Assembly: GCA_044356865.1 (NCBI GenBank)
Contig: JBIKVN010000149.1
Span: 1-7,973, forward strand
Source: JBEIUL01 sp044356865
GTDB lineage: Bacteria; Planctomycetota; Phycisphaerae; Phycisphaerales; SM1A02
DNA: 7,973 bases
Direction: 5' to 3'
Each line of letters starts with the position of its first letter. Position 1 is the stretch's first letter. Below are positions 1-5,013 of the stretch, piece after piece. The notes beneath the pieces were generated by a model. The model searched no databases. It saw only the letters and a program-made list of their open reading frames with translations, and was not told the origin of the DNA. Made by a program: the position numbers and the translations under genes.

Positions 1-389
1 TGGACTACGACATCATCGAGTACCGCGAGGACGACCTCGCGAAGGTCTCGATCCTGGTGAACGGCGACGCGGTCGAGGCCCTCTCGCTCATCTGCCACCG
101 CAAGAACGCCGAGTACCGCAGCCGGCTCATCCTCCAGAAGCTCAAGAGCCAGATCGACAAGCACCAGTTCGAGATCCCGCTGCAGGCGGCGATCGGCGGC
201 AAGATCATCGCCCGCGAGTCGATCAAGGCCTTCCGCAAGAACGTCACCGCCAAGTGCTACGGCGGCGACGTGAGCCGGAAGCGCAAGCTCCTCGAGAAGC
301 AGAAGGAAGGCAAGAAGCGGATGAAGACGATCGGCACCGTCACCATCCCGCAGGAAGCCTTCATGGCGGTGCTCGAGCAGGGCGACTGA
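1..389 (+). CDS. lepA: Elongation factor 4 (LepA), C-terminal part, 5' end outside the window
   Basis: This is the C-terminal ~128 residues of LepA/EF-4, a translational GTPase that acts on the ribosome and is linked to back-translocation and initiation fidelity. The reading frame is open from base 3, beginning DYDIIEYRE, so the gene enters from outside and the GTG at 57 is an internal valine. The LepA-specific C-terminal domain is clear: the segment FRKNVTAKCYGGDVSRKRK, then LLEKQKEGKKRMK and the closing IPQEAFMAVL, are near-identical to what I recall of E. coli LepA. This C-terminal domain distinguishes LepA from EF-G and reaches the peptidyl-transferase region. The GTPase domains lie upstream of the window. 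The stop TGA is at 387-389. The gene is convergent with the beta-helix gene, whose stop codon begins 37 nt away. Identification is very secure. Confidence 0.97.
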   Translation, partial: DYDIIEYREDDLAKVSILVNGDAVEALSLICHRKNAEYRSRLILQKLKSQIDKHQFEIPLQAAIGGKIIARESIKAFRKNVTAKCYGGDVSRKRKLLEKQKEGKKRMKTIGTVTIPQEAFMAVLEQGD

Positions 390-416
390 GGGCGGCCGGG
401 CGTCGGGGCGATCGCA

Positions 417-438
417 CCGTGCCCGCTCAGCCGCACGG
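417..438. terminator. Weak candidate bidirectional hairpin between lepA and the beta-helix gene
   Basis: Inverted arms CCGTGC (417-422) and GCACGG (433-438) enclose a 10-nt loop at the convergent junction of lepA (stop 389) and the beta-helix gene (stop at 427). The right arm lies inside the last codons of the beta-helix gene. There is no T-tract on either strand and the stem is only 6 bp, so this is a weak call. It is listed because it is the only hairpin I see at this junction. Confidence 0.22.
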
Positions 439-1494
439 GCCCCACAGCGAGAGGAGGATCCCGGTGTCCCGGCCCCCGACCTCGCCGTCCCCGTCGAGAT
501 CCGCGAAGGAATTGGCGGACCCGGCGGTTCCCCACGCGTCCAGAAGGAGCATCAGGTCCTCGCCCGCGACCAGCCCGTCGGCATTGAAGTCGCCCGCGCA
601 CTCGCAGCCGTCGGGGATCCCGTTGCCGTCGAGATCGGTGTCGCCGCCGAGGATGAGCTCGCCCGCATCCGCCTCGCCGTCCCCGTCGCAGTCCGCGCAG
701 GTCGCCGAGAAGACGTTCCCCTTGCCGATGATGACCTGCGAATTGAACCCCGAGCCGGGCTGGTTCTGGGAATTGCCGCAGAACAGGTTCCCGACGAGCG
801 TCGTCGTGGAGTGGTCCCACGCGTAGATCGCGCCGCTCGGGCCGGTGTTGTCCTCGAAGACGCAGTCGACGATGGTGGATTGCGACTGAGACTCGATGAG
901 GGCGCTTCCCGCGTTCGAGGCGTGGTTGCCGCGGAAGACGCACCGTTCGAAACGCGGCGAGGCGCGGTCGGTGTTCACCGCACCCCCGTTCACGGAAGCG
1001 TTGTCCCTGAAGAGGCACTCGACGAACCGGGCGTTCGTCTGCGACGGCACCAAGCCGGCGCCGTACACGTTCGAGTTTTCCTCGAAGACGCAGTTCCGCA
1101 TCGTGAGTCCCGACGAACGCACCACGATCGCCCCGTAGTTGGTGCTCCGCCGGACCGTGAGGTCCCGGACCTCGAAGGGCGAGTTGCTCGCGACATCAAC
1201 GAGGAAGAGGGGCGAAGGCCCGCCGGGCGAGCCGTCGAGCACCGAAGCGGCCCCCGCCGCACCGCGGATGTTGACCGGCTTGGTGAGGCGCGGCCGCTCG
1301 AAGTACGTGCCGGCGGCGATCACCACCGTATCGCCGGGTTGGGCGGCGTCGATGGCCTGCTGGATCGAGGCGAAGGTCCCGGGAACGTGCAGATCGGCGC
1401 CCAAGCCGGGCGCGGTCACGACCCAGGCGGCGAGCCCGGGGATGATCCACCGAAGCCGTTGACGGATCAGGTCGGATGCAGGTGCGCGTTCCAT
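427..1494 (-). CDS. Secreted right-handed beta-helix protein with C-terminal calcium loops and dockerin-like repeats
   Basis: 355 aa. Residues 1-33 look like a Sec signal peptide: an Arg-containing n-region, the hydrophobic stretch IIPGLAAWVVTAPG, and likely cleavage after LGA. Residues ~35-85 read like the first rungs of a pectin-lyase-type solenoid (IQQAIDAAQPGDTVVIAAG). Residues ~105-245 hold about five rungs of 25-26 residues with repeated Cys-x-Phe-x-x-Asn: C135, C160, C185, C211, the fifth position being N236. GGA[V/I]-like turns sit between rungs, resembling the FxxN/GGA[ILV] repeats of chlamydial Pmp proteins. Residues 268-302 are Asp-rich loops resembling thrombospondin-3/EF-hand calcium sites. 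Residues 302-355 are two dockerin-like repeats (DFNADG...AWG and DLDGDG...LWG) ending GPCG. The tail is probably a surface or sorting module; the ligand of the helix is unknown. The start is fixed by GAGGAGA at an 8-nt spacing. No catalytic residues can be assigned, so an enzyme (lyase) role is open. Confidence 0.88.
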   Translation of the reverse strand: MERAPASDLIRQRLRWIIPGLAAWVVTAPGLGADLHVPGTFASIQQAIDAAQPGDTVVIAAGTYFERPRLTKPVNIRGAAGAASVLDGSPGGPSPLFLVDVASNSPFEVRDLTVRRSTNYGAIVVRSSGLTMRNCVFEENSNVYGAGLVPSQTNARFVECLFRDNASVNGGAVNTDRASPRFERCVFRGNHASNAGSALIESQSQSTIVDCVFEDNTGPSGAIYAWDHSTTTLVGNLFCGNSQNQPGSGFNSQVIIGKGNVFSATCADCDGDGEADAGELILGGDTDLDGNGIPDGCECAGDFNADGLVAGEDLMLLLDAWGTAGSANSFADLDGDGEVGGRDTGILLSLWGPCG

Positions 1495-1500
1495 GGACGG

Positions 1501-1510
1501 TCTCTCCTCG
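1501..1510 (-). promoter_or_regulatory. Strong Shine-Dalgarno of the beta-helix gene
   Basis: Read on the minus strand this is CGAGGAGAGA, with the GAGGAGA core (1503-1509) 8 nt before the ATG at 1494. It fixes that start. The same 10-mer occurs before the other probable secreted-protein gene (7888-7897), whereas the housekeeping genes here lack any comparable site. Confidence 0.8.
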
Positions 1511-1532
1511 GTATGGGGATCGGGCGATCACT

Positions 1533-1547
1533 CCGGAAACTTTCCGG
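1533..1547. promoter_or_regulatory. Perfect inverted repeat in divergent promoter region (candidate operator)
   Basis: CCGGAAA-C-TTTCCGG is a perfect 7-bp inverted repeat around a single central base. It extends to 10-bp arms with one mismatch (1530-1550). It lies in the 159-nt region between the divergent beta-helix gene and ompH-like gene, 7 nt before a consensus TTGACA hexamer. A compact palindrome in such a place suggests a dimeric repressor or activator site. The regulator is unknown and I saw no second copy in the window. Confidence 0.4.
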
Positions 1548-1640
1548 CGTTCACTTGACACGCGGCCGTCCGCAGCAGATCCCTCATGAATTCCGAGGGC
1601 TGGGCCAAGAGACGCGTCTCCGGGAACCCGGCGGGTTGGG

Positions 1641-1646
1641 TACCCT
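1641..1646 (+). promoter_or_regulatory. Candidate -10 box (TACCCT) of the ompH-like gene, leaderless arrangement
   Basis: TACCCT fits a TANNNT -10 box and ends 7 nt before the ATG at 1654. With normal -10 to +1 spacing, transcription would start at about the A of the ATG, giving a leaderless mRNA. There is no Shine-Dalgarno before this ATG and no good -35 at 16-18 nt upstream. A consensus TTGACA further up (1555-1560) lacks a matching -10. Confidence 0.35.
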
Positions 1647-1653
1647 CCCCGGG

Positions 1654-2388
1654 ATGCGCCACCTCGACCGCCTCCTCGCCGTCGCCGCCCTCGGTCTCGC
1701 CTCGTTCGCCCTCCTCTCTCGCGGCCCGCTTGCCGCCCCGGCCGTGGCCGATCCGGTCCCCTCGGCCGACGAGCTCGGGCCGGCCGACGCGGTGCTGCTG
1801 CTCGACGCGAAGGAACGCAAGGATTCGCTGCGGCTCTCGAACGCGGGCGGCCGGCTCTCGTTCGGCGACCGGGCCACCGACCGGCTCTGGAGCGTCGCCG
1901 CGGTCGACGTCGACCTCTGCATGAAGCGGCTGCTCGCCACCGGCGAGTTCGCCGACCGCCGCAAGGAGGTCGAGGACGAGGCCCGCAAGCAGGAAGAGCA
2001 ATTCCGGGCCCAGATGCAGGAGATCGAGGCGAAGTACGGCAACATCGGGCCGAACGACCCGAAGTTCCCCGAGGCGCAGCGCGAGGCCAACGGCGTCTTC
2101 GAGGCGATGCGGCGGTGGCGCGAGGGCCAGGGCCGGATCGTCGGCAAGCTCGCCGCCGAGCAGATCGAGGCCGCCTACCGCCGGCTCGTCGAGGCCGTCG
2201 AGGTCGTCTCCGACCGCGAGAAGGTCGACCTCGTCTTCCGCTTCATTCCGACCGCGAAGGCGTTCGAGACCGACACGATGGAGGCGGCGGGCATGCAGGT
2301 GCGGGAGCGGACCTTCCTCCGCAGCCCCGAGTCGCTCGACCTGACGACCGAGGTGCTGAAGGAACTCGGCGTCGAGGATGAGGGCTGA
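1654..2388 (+). CDS. OmpH/Skp-family periplasmic chaperone-like protein with N-terminal extension
   Basis: 244 aa. Skp/OmpH proteins are trimeric periplasmic chaperones that hold unfolded outer-membrane proteins on the way to the BAM complex. The chosen ATG gives a hydrophobic signal segment (residues ~7-28, LLAVAALGLASFALL). The OmpH-like part runs from ~80 to 244: a first strand (SVAAVDVD), a long charged Glu/Arg/Gln helix predicted to be coiled coil (~95-185), then a return segment (VSDREKVDLVFRF) and the characteristic close LDLTTEVLKELG. Between the signal and this domain lies an extra ~45-residue segment (35-80, with AVLLLDAKERKDSLRL) that standard Skp lacks. The frame is open far upstream, but that part is antisense to the beta-helix gene and not credible. 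lpxA, often next to skp elsewhere, lies ~900 nt downstream beyond lipB. The family call rests on pattern; chaperone function is inferred. Confidence 0.82.
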   Translation: MRHLDRLLAVAALGLASFALLSRGPLAAPAVADPVPSADELGPADAVLLLDAKERKDSLRLSNAGGRLSFGDRATDRLWSVAAVDVDLCMKRLLATGEFADRRKEVEDEARKQEEQFRAQMQEIEAKYGNIGPNDPKFPEAQREANGVFEAMRRWREGQGRIVGKLAAEQIEAAYRRLVEAVEVVSDREKVDLVFRFIPTAKAFETDTMEAAGMQVRERTFLRSPESLDLTTEVLKELGVEDEG

Positions 2389-2471
2389 TCCACACGACGG
2401 CCCTCGCGCCGCCGCGGACCTGAACGACTTCCCTGCCGTCCGGCGCCCGGGCCCCCAACAGGACGCACGAG

Positions 2472-2492
2472 CGACGGGGCCATGCCCCGTCG
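2472..2492. terminator. Bidirectional hairpin terminator candidate between ompH-like gene and lipB
   Basis: Perfect 9-bp arms CGACGGGGC (2472-2480) and GCCCCGTCG (2484-2492) flank a CAT triloop in the 136-nt space between two convergent genes (stops at 2388 and 2525). It can fold in either transcript. There is no T-tract, so intrinsic termination in the E. coli sense is unproven, but the position and stem strength fit a shared terminator or 3'-end stabiliser. Nothing else in this spacer was recognised. Confidence 0.5.
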
Positions 2493-2524
2493 AGGATCGT
2501 CACGAACGCCGTTGTCTCCCCGCC

Positions 2525-3247
2525 TCACCCCGCCAGTCCCGCCGACAGCCGCCGCCCGAGCTCATCGCGCACCGCGGCCATCCCCGGCGCCACCCCCCCG
2601 CGCTCCGCCGCGAGGCTCGTGACCGGCCGCCCCGCGAGGCCGCACGGGACGATGAGGTTGAAGTGGGCGAGGTCGGGCGCGACATTCAGCGCGAGCCCGT
2701 GCATCGTGACCCAGCGACCGACGCGAACTCCCATCGCGCAGACCTTCCGGCCGCCCGGATGCCCCCCCGTCTCGCCCCCGGCCTCCCCGCCGACCCAGAC
2801 GCCGGTCGCCCCGGGATCGCGGCGCCCGGCGACGCCGAACGCCGCGAGCGTGCCGATCACCGCCTCCTCGAGCCGCCGCAGGTACTCGTGGATCCCGATC
2901 CGCAGCCGCTCGAGGTCGATGATCGGATACGCGACGAGTTGCCCCGGCCCGTGGTAGGTGATGTCGCCGCCGCGGTCGGTCTCGGCGACCTCGACGCCGA
3001 GGCGAGAGAGCGTCGCGGCGTCGGCCAGGAGGTTCGCCGCGACGCCGGCCCGCCGGCTGATCGTGATCACCGGCGGGTCGTGCTCGACAAGCAGGATCGG
3101 CATCGGGACGCGGGCCGCGCGACCCGCGAGCGTCGCCGCGTGGGCCTCGCGCTGCACCGCGAGCGCCTCGGCGTACGCCATCCGCCCGAGGTCCTGGACG
3201 CGGAAATCCGCGGCGGAAACGGGCTCGCTCGGCGCCGGGCGGGGCAT
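2525..3247 (-). CDS. lipB: Octanoyl-[ACP]:protein N-octanoyltransferase (lipoyl synthesis)
   Basis: 240 aa. LipB moves the octanoyl group from octanoyl-ACP to the lipoyl-domain lysine of E2 subunits and GcvH in the cytoplasm; LipA then inserts sulfur. Signatures in order: LLVEHDPPVITISRR (52-66), the substrate-pocket motif RGGDITYHGPGQL (92-104), the catalytic lysine K168 in KVCAMGVR, RWVTMHGLALNV (178-189), and the catalytic cysteine C202 in IVPCG followed by VTSL. These correspond to the Lys/Cys pair of E. coli LipB (K135, C169). A Gly-rich insert (~153-167) lies between GVWV and the catalytic Lys. The start is the ATG at 3247, the only sensible one before the conserved region, and no Shine-Dalgarno precedes it. 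The gene is divergent from lpxA with 42 nt between starts. No lipA is adjacent in the window. Confidence 0.96.
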   Translation of the reverse strand: MPRPAPSEPVSAADFRVQDLGRMAYAEALAVQREAHAATLAGRAARVPMPILLVEHDPPVITISRRAGVAANLLADAATLSRLGVEVAETDRGGDITYHGPGQLVAYPIIDLERLRIGIHEYLRRLEEAVIGTLAAFGVAGRRDPGATGVWVGGEAGGETGGHPGGRKVCAMGVRVGRWVTMHGLALNVAPDLAHFNLIVPCGLAGRPVTSLAAERGGVAPGMAAVRDELGRRLSAGLAG

Positions 3248-3253
3248 GACCGC

Positions 3254-3259
3254 AGTGTA
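3254..3259 (-). promoter_or_regulatory. Candidate -10 box (TACACT) of lipB, leaderless arrangement
   Basis: On the minus strand TACACT ends 6 nt before the lipB ATG (3247), so transcription would start at or within a base or two of the start codon. No Shine-Dalgarno and no clear -35 are visible. It lies in the same 42-nt divergent region as the lpxA -10 box, so the two promoters would overlap. Confidence 0.4.
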
Positions 3260-3270
3260 GGGCCCGCCCG

Positions 3271-3276
3271 TACAAT
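3271..3276 (+). promoter_or_regulatory. Candidate -10 box (TACAAT) of the lpxA operon
   Basis: TACAAT matches TATAAT at 5 of 6 positions and ends 13 nt before the lpxA ATG (3290), giving an expected leader of about 7 nt. A partial -35 (ATGACC, 3246-3251) sits 19 nt upstream, overlapping the lipB start codon. There is no Shine-Dalgarno; the leader is pyrimidine-rich. Confidence 0.45.
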
Positions 3277-3289
3277 CGCCGCCCTTCCC

Positions 3290-4126
3290 ATGCCGCATGT
3301 CCACCCCACCGCGGTCCTTACCGGCGAGATCCAGCTCGCCGACGACGTCGTGATCGGCCCGGGCTGCACGCTCGCCGGGCGGATCCAGATCGGTCCCGGC
3401 ACCACGCTCGTCTCGGGCGCCCACCTCCACGGCCCGCTCCGGATCGGCGAGGGAAATGTCCTCTATCCCGGCTCGTGCATCGGCTTCGCGCCGCAGGACC
3501 TCAAGTTCGATCCGGCCTCGGAAGGTGCGGGCACGGTCATCGGCGACCGCAACACCTTCCGCGAGAATGTCACCATCCACCGCGCCACCGGCGGGCGACC
3601 GACCACGATCGGAAGTCGCAACTACTTCATGGCCGGTTCGCACGCCGGCCACGACGTGCGGGTCGCCGACGATTGCATCCTCGCGAACGGCACGCTGCTC
3701 GGCGGCTTCGTCGAGGTCGGGAACCGCGTCGTCTTCGGCGGGAGCGCGGCGGTCCACCAGTTCGTGCGGATCGGCCGCGGCTCGATGCTCTCGGGCCTGG
3801 TGGGGACCGGTCTCGACCTCTGCCCGTTCTTCACGCTCTTCGGGACCCACCAGGTCGGCGGCGTGAACATCGTGGGGATGCGCCGCGCCGGCCACCCGCG
3901 GTCCGAGATCGACGCGGTGCGCTGGTGCTTCAAGGTGCTCGTCCGTTCGGGCCTGCCGCCGAAGACCGCGGTCGAACGGCTCGAGGAGCGCGGCGACGAG
4001 CCGATCGTCCGCGAGATGATCGACTTCGTCCGCTCGAGCAAACGCGGTATCTGCACCGGCCGAAGCCGCGCCGACCGTCTCGGGACCGTGAAGACCTTGC
4101 CCAAGGCGGAGTTCGGGGACGACTGA
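3290..4126 (+). CDS. lpxA: UDP-N-acetylglucosamine O-acyltransferase (LpxA), first step of lipid A synthesis
   Basis: 278 aa; E. coli LpxA has 262. It transfers a 3-hydroxyacyl chain from ACP to the 3-position of UDP-GlcNAc in the cytoplasm. Left-handed beta-helix hexapeptides fill residues ~5-180, with the LpxA marks SCIGFAPQDLKF (K72, E. coli K76), FRENVTIHRAT and SHAGHD, where H121 matches catalytic H125 and H118 matches H122. AAVHQF supplies H156 (E. coli H160) and GTHQVGGVNIVGMRR supplies H187 (E. coli H191). The helical tail ends SSKRGICTG plus ~20 extra residues. By my alignment G169 matches G173, the hydrocarbon-ruler residue, which suggests a long acyl chain. Departures: F140 where E. 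coli has H144 and V195 where it has E200. The upstream open frame is antisense to lipB, so the ATG with VHPTAVL is the start. Its stop is 2 nt before the next gene. Confidence 0.92.
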   Translation: MPHVHPTAVLTGEIQLADDVVIGPGCTLAGRIQIGPGTTLVSGAHLHGPLRIGEGNVLYPGSCIGFAPQDLKFDPASEGAGTVIGDRNTFRENVTIHRATGGRPTTIGSRNYFMAGSHAGHDVRVADDCILANGTLLGGFVEVGNRVVFGGSAAVHQFVRIGRGSMLSGLVGTGLDLCPFFTLFGTHQVGGVNIVGMRRAGHPRSEIDAVRWCFKVLVRSGLPPKTAVERLEERGDEPIVREMIDFVRSSKRGICTGRSRADRLGTVKTLPKAEFGDD

Positions 4127-4128
4127 CC

Positions 4129-4962
4129 GTGGCGATCTCGCTCACGGTGCTCGCGAGCGGATCGCGCGGCAACGCGGCCGCGGTCGTGTCGGGAGAGCGG
4201 CGGATCCTGGTCGATCTCGGGCTTTCCCCGCGCATGCTGCGCCGCCGGCTCGCCGCAGCCGGGGCCCACGAGCTCGAGTCGACCACCGACGCGGTGCTCA
4301 CCCACTTCGACCACGACCACCTGAACGCGGGCTGGATCGGCGAGCTGCGGGCGCGGCCATGGACGATCTGGATCGAGCGTCGCCACCTCGACGACGCCCG
4401 GGAGATCGGGTTGCCAACCGGGCGGCTCGAGGCGATCCGCGGGCGCGAGACGATCGGCGACGGGCTTGCCCTCGAGCCGGTGCGCACCCCGCACGACGAG
4501 CACGGCTCGACGGCCTGGATCATCGAGGCGTGCGACGGCGACGCCGCCGCCCGTCTCGGCTGGGCGACCGACCTCGGCCGCGTGCCCGAGTCGCTGCACG
4601 AACGCTTCCGCGACCTCGACGCCCTCGCGATCGAAAGCAACTACGACCCCCTGCTGCAGGAACGGAGCCCGCGGCCGGACTTCCTGAAGCGGCGGATCAT
4701 GGGCGGGAACGGCCACCTCTCGAACGAGGAGTCGCTGGCGGCGGCGCTGCGGATCGCGGGCGAGAGCGAACTCCAGGCGATCGTGCTGTTGCATCTTTCC
4801 CGGCAGTGCAACGACCATGGGCTGGTGCGCGGCCTGTGGCGAGAACGCGCCCCGCATCTCGACCCCCGGCTCATCGTCGCCACGCAGGACGAGCCGACGC
4901 CGACGCTGCGCATCGCCGCGCGGGCCCGGCCCCTGGCGGCGGCGGCGACGCGTGACGAGTGA
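4129..4962 (+). CDS. YycJ/WalJ-like metallo-beta-lactamase-fold hydrolase
   Basis: 277 aa, starting at a GTG 2 nt after the lpxA stop, so probably translationally coupled to it. The start gives the typical opening LTVLASGSRGNAAAV, as in YycJ/WalJ. Further family marks are ILVDLGLSPRML (26-37), H122 in RTPHDEHG, D148 in WATDLG, ESNYDPLL (169-176), GHLSNEES (195-202) and LLHLSRQCN (220-228). YycJ-type proteins are cytoplasmic metal-dependent phosphodiesterases; Bacillus-group members have 5'-3' exonuclease activity linked to mismatch repair. The metal motif reads THFDHDH (58-64): HxDxDH instead of HxHxDH, with Asp61 in place of the second His, so metal content may differ. The last ~15 residues are Ala/Arg-rich. 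No Shine-Dalgarno is convincing (GGGGA about 10 nt upstream). Family is secure; substrate and any link to lipid A are unknown. Confidence 0.85.
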   Translation: MAISLTVLASGSRGNAAAVVSGERRILVDLGLSPRMLRRRLAAAGAHELESTTDAVLTHFDHDHLNAGWIGELRARPWTIWIERRHLDDAREIGLPTGRLEAIRGRETIGDGLALEPVRTPHDEHGSTAWIIEACDGDAAARLGWATDLGRVPESLHERFRDLDALAIESNYDPLLQERSPRPDFLKRRIMGGNGHLSNEESLAAALRIAGESELQAIVLLHLSRQCNDHGLVRGLWRERAPHLDPRLIVATQDEPTPTLRIAARARPLAAAATRDE

Positions 4963-4969
4963 CGCGTCG
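4946..4969. repeat. Inverted repeat over the stop codon of the MBL gene
   Basis: Arms CGACGCGT (4946-4953) and ACGCGTCG (4962-4969) form a perfect 8-bp stem with an 8-nt loop and overlap the TGA at 4960-4962. The same stretch can be read as three tandem heptamers, GACGCGT, GACGAGT, GACGCGT (4947-4967). It lies just before the larger palindrome at 4980-5009 and may be part of one compound terminator. Confidence 0.45.
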
Positions 4970-4979
4970 ACAAGCACCA

Positions 4980-5009
4980 GCGCGGAAGGCGGGGCCCCGC
5001 CCTCCGCGC
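4980..5009. terminator. 30-nt GC palindrome between convergent genes, bidirectional terminator candidate
   Basis: Two 15-nt arms, GCGCGGAAGGCGGGG (4980-4994) and CCCCGCCCTCCGCGC (4995-5009), are complementary except for one pair. In the plus-strand RNA that pair is an A-C mismatch; in the minus-strand RNA it is a U-G wobble, so the hairpin is continuous in the transcript of the 5014-5778 gene. The loop must open at the central GGCC. It fills most of the 51-nt gap between stops at 4962 and 5014. There is no T-tract on either side. Confidence 0.55.
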
Positions 5010-5013
5010 CCCC

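Noticed and set aside
57..389. GTG at 57 as a start codon of a small gene
   Set aside because: The LepA frame is open and conserved upstream of it to the window edge, so the GTG is an internal Val codon.
254..826. Plus-strand open frame running out of lepA and over the beta-helix gene
   Set aside because: It overlaps the conserved lepA end in another frame and the beta-helix gene in antisense. Its Arg/Ser/Pro-rich composition is typical of a shadow frame.
1555..1560. TTGACA as the -35 of the ompH-like promoter
   Set aside because: No acceptable -10 lies 16-18 nt downstream (GATCCC, ATCCCT), so I did not annotate it as a promoter. It is mentioned only with the adjacent palindrome.
811..1653. 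Open frame on the plus strand that extends the ompH-like gene far upstream
   Set aside because: It is antisense to the well-supported beta-helix gene, with low-complexity Arg/Gly/Asp composition. The ATG at 1654 is directly followed by a signal peptide.
2562..3275. Minus-strand 237-aa frame overlapping lipB
   Set aside because: It is Arg/Gly-rich and out of frame with lipB, whose catalytic motifs are all present in the chosen frame.
2378..3289. Open frame upstream of lpxA in the same frame
   Set aside because: It is antisense to lipB, Arg/Pro-rich and unlike any protein. LpxA homology begins at the ATG at 3290.
4947..4967. Three tandem GACGCGT-like heptamers as a repeat array or CRISPR-like unit
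   Set aside because: There are only three units, no spacers, and the stretch is equally explained by the inverted repeat over the stop codon.
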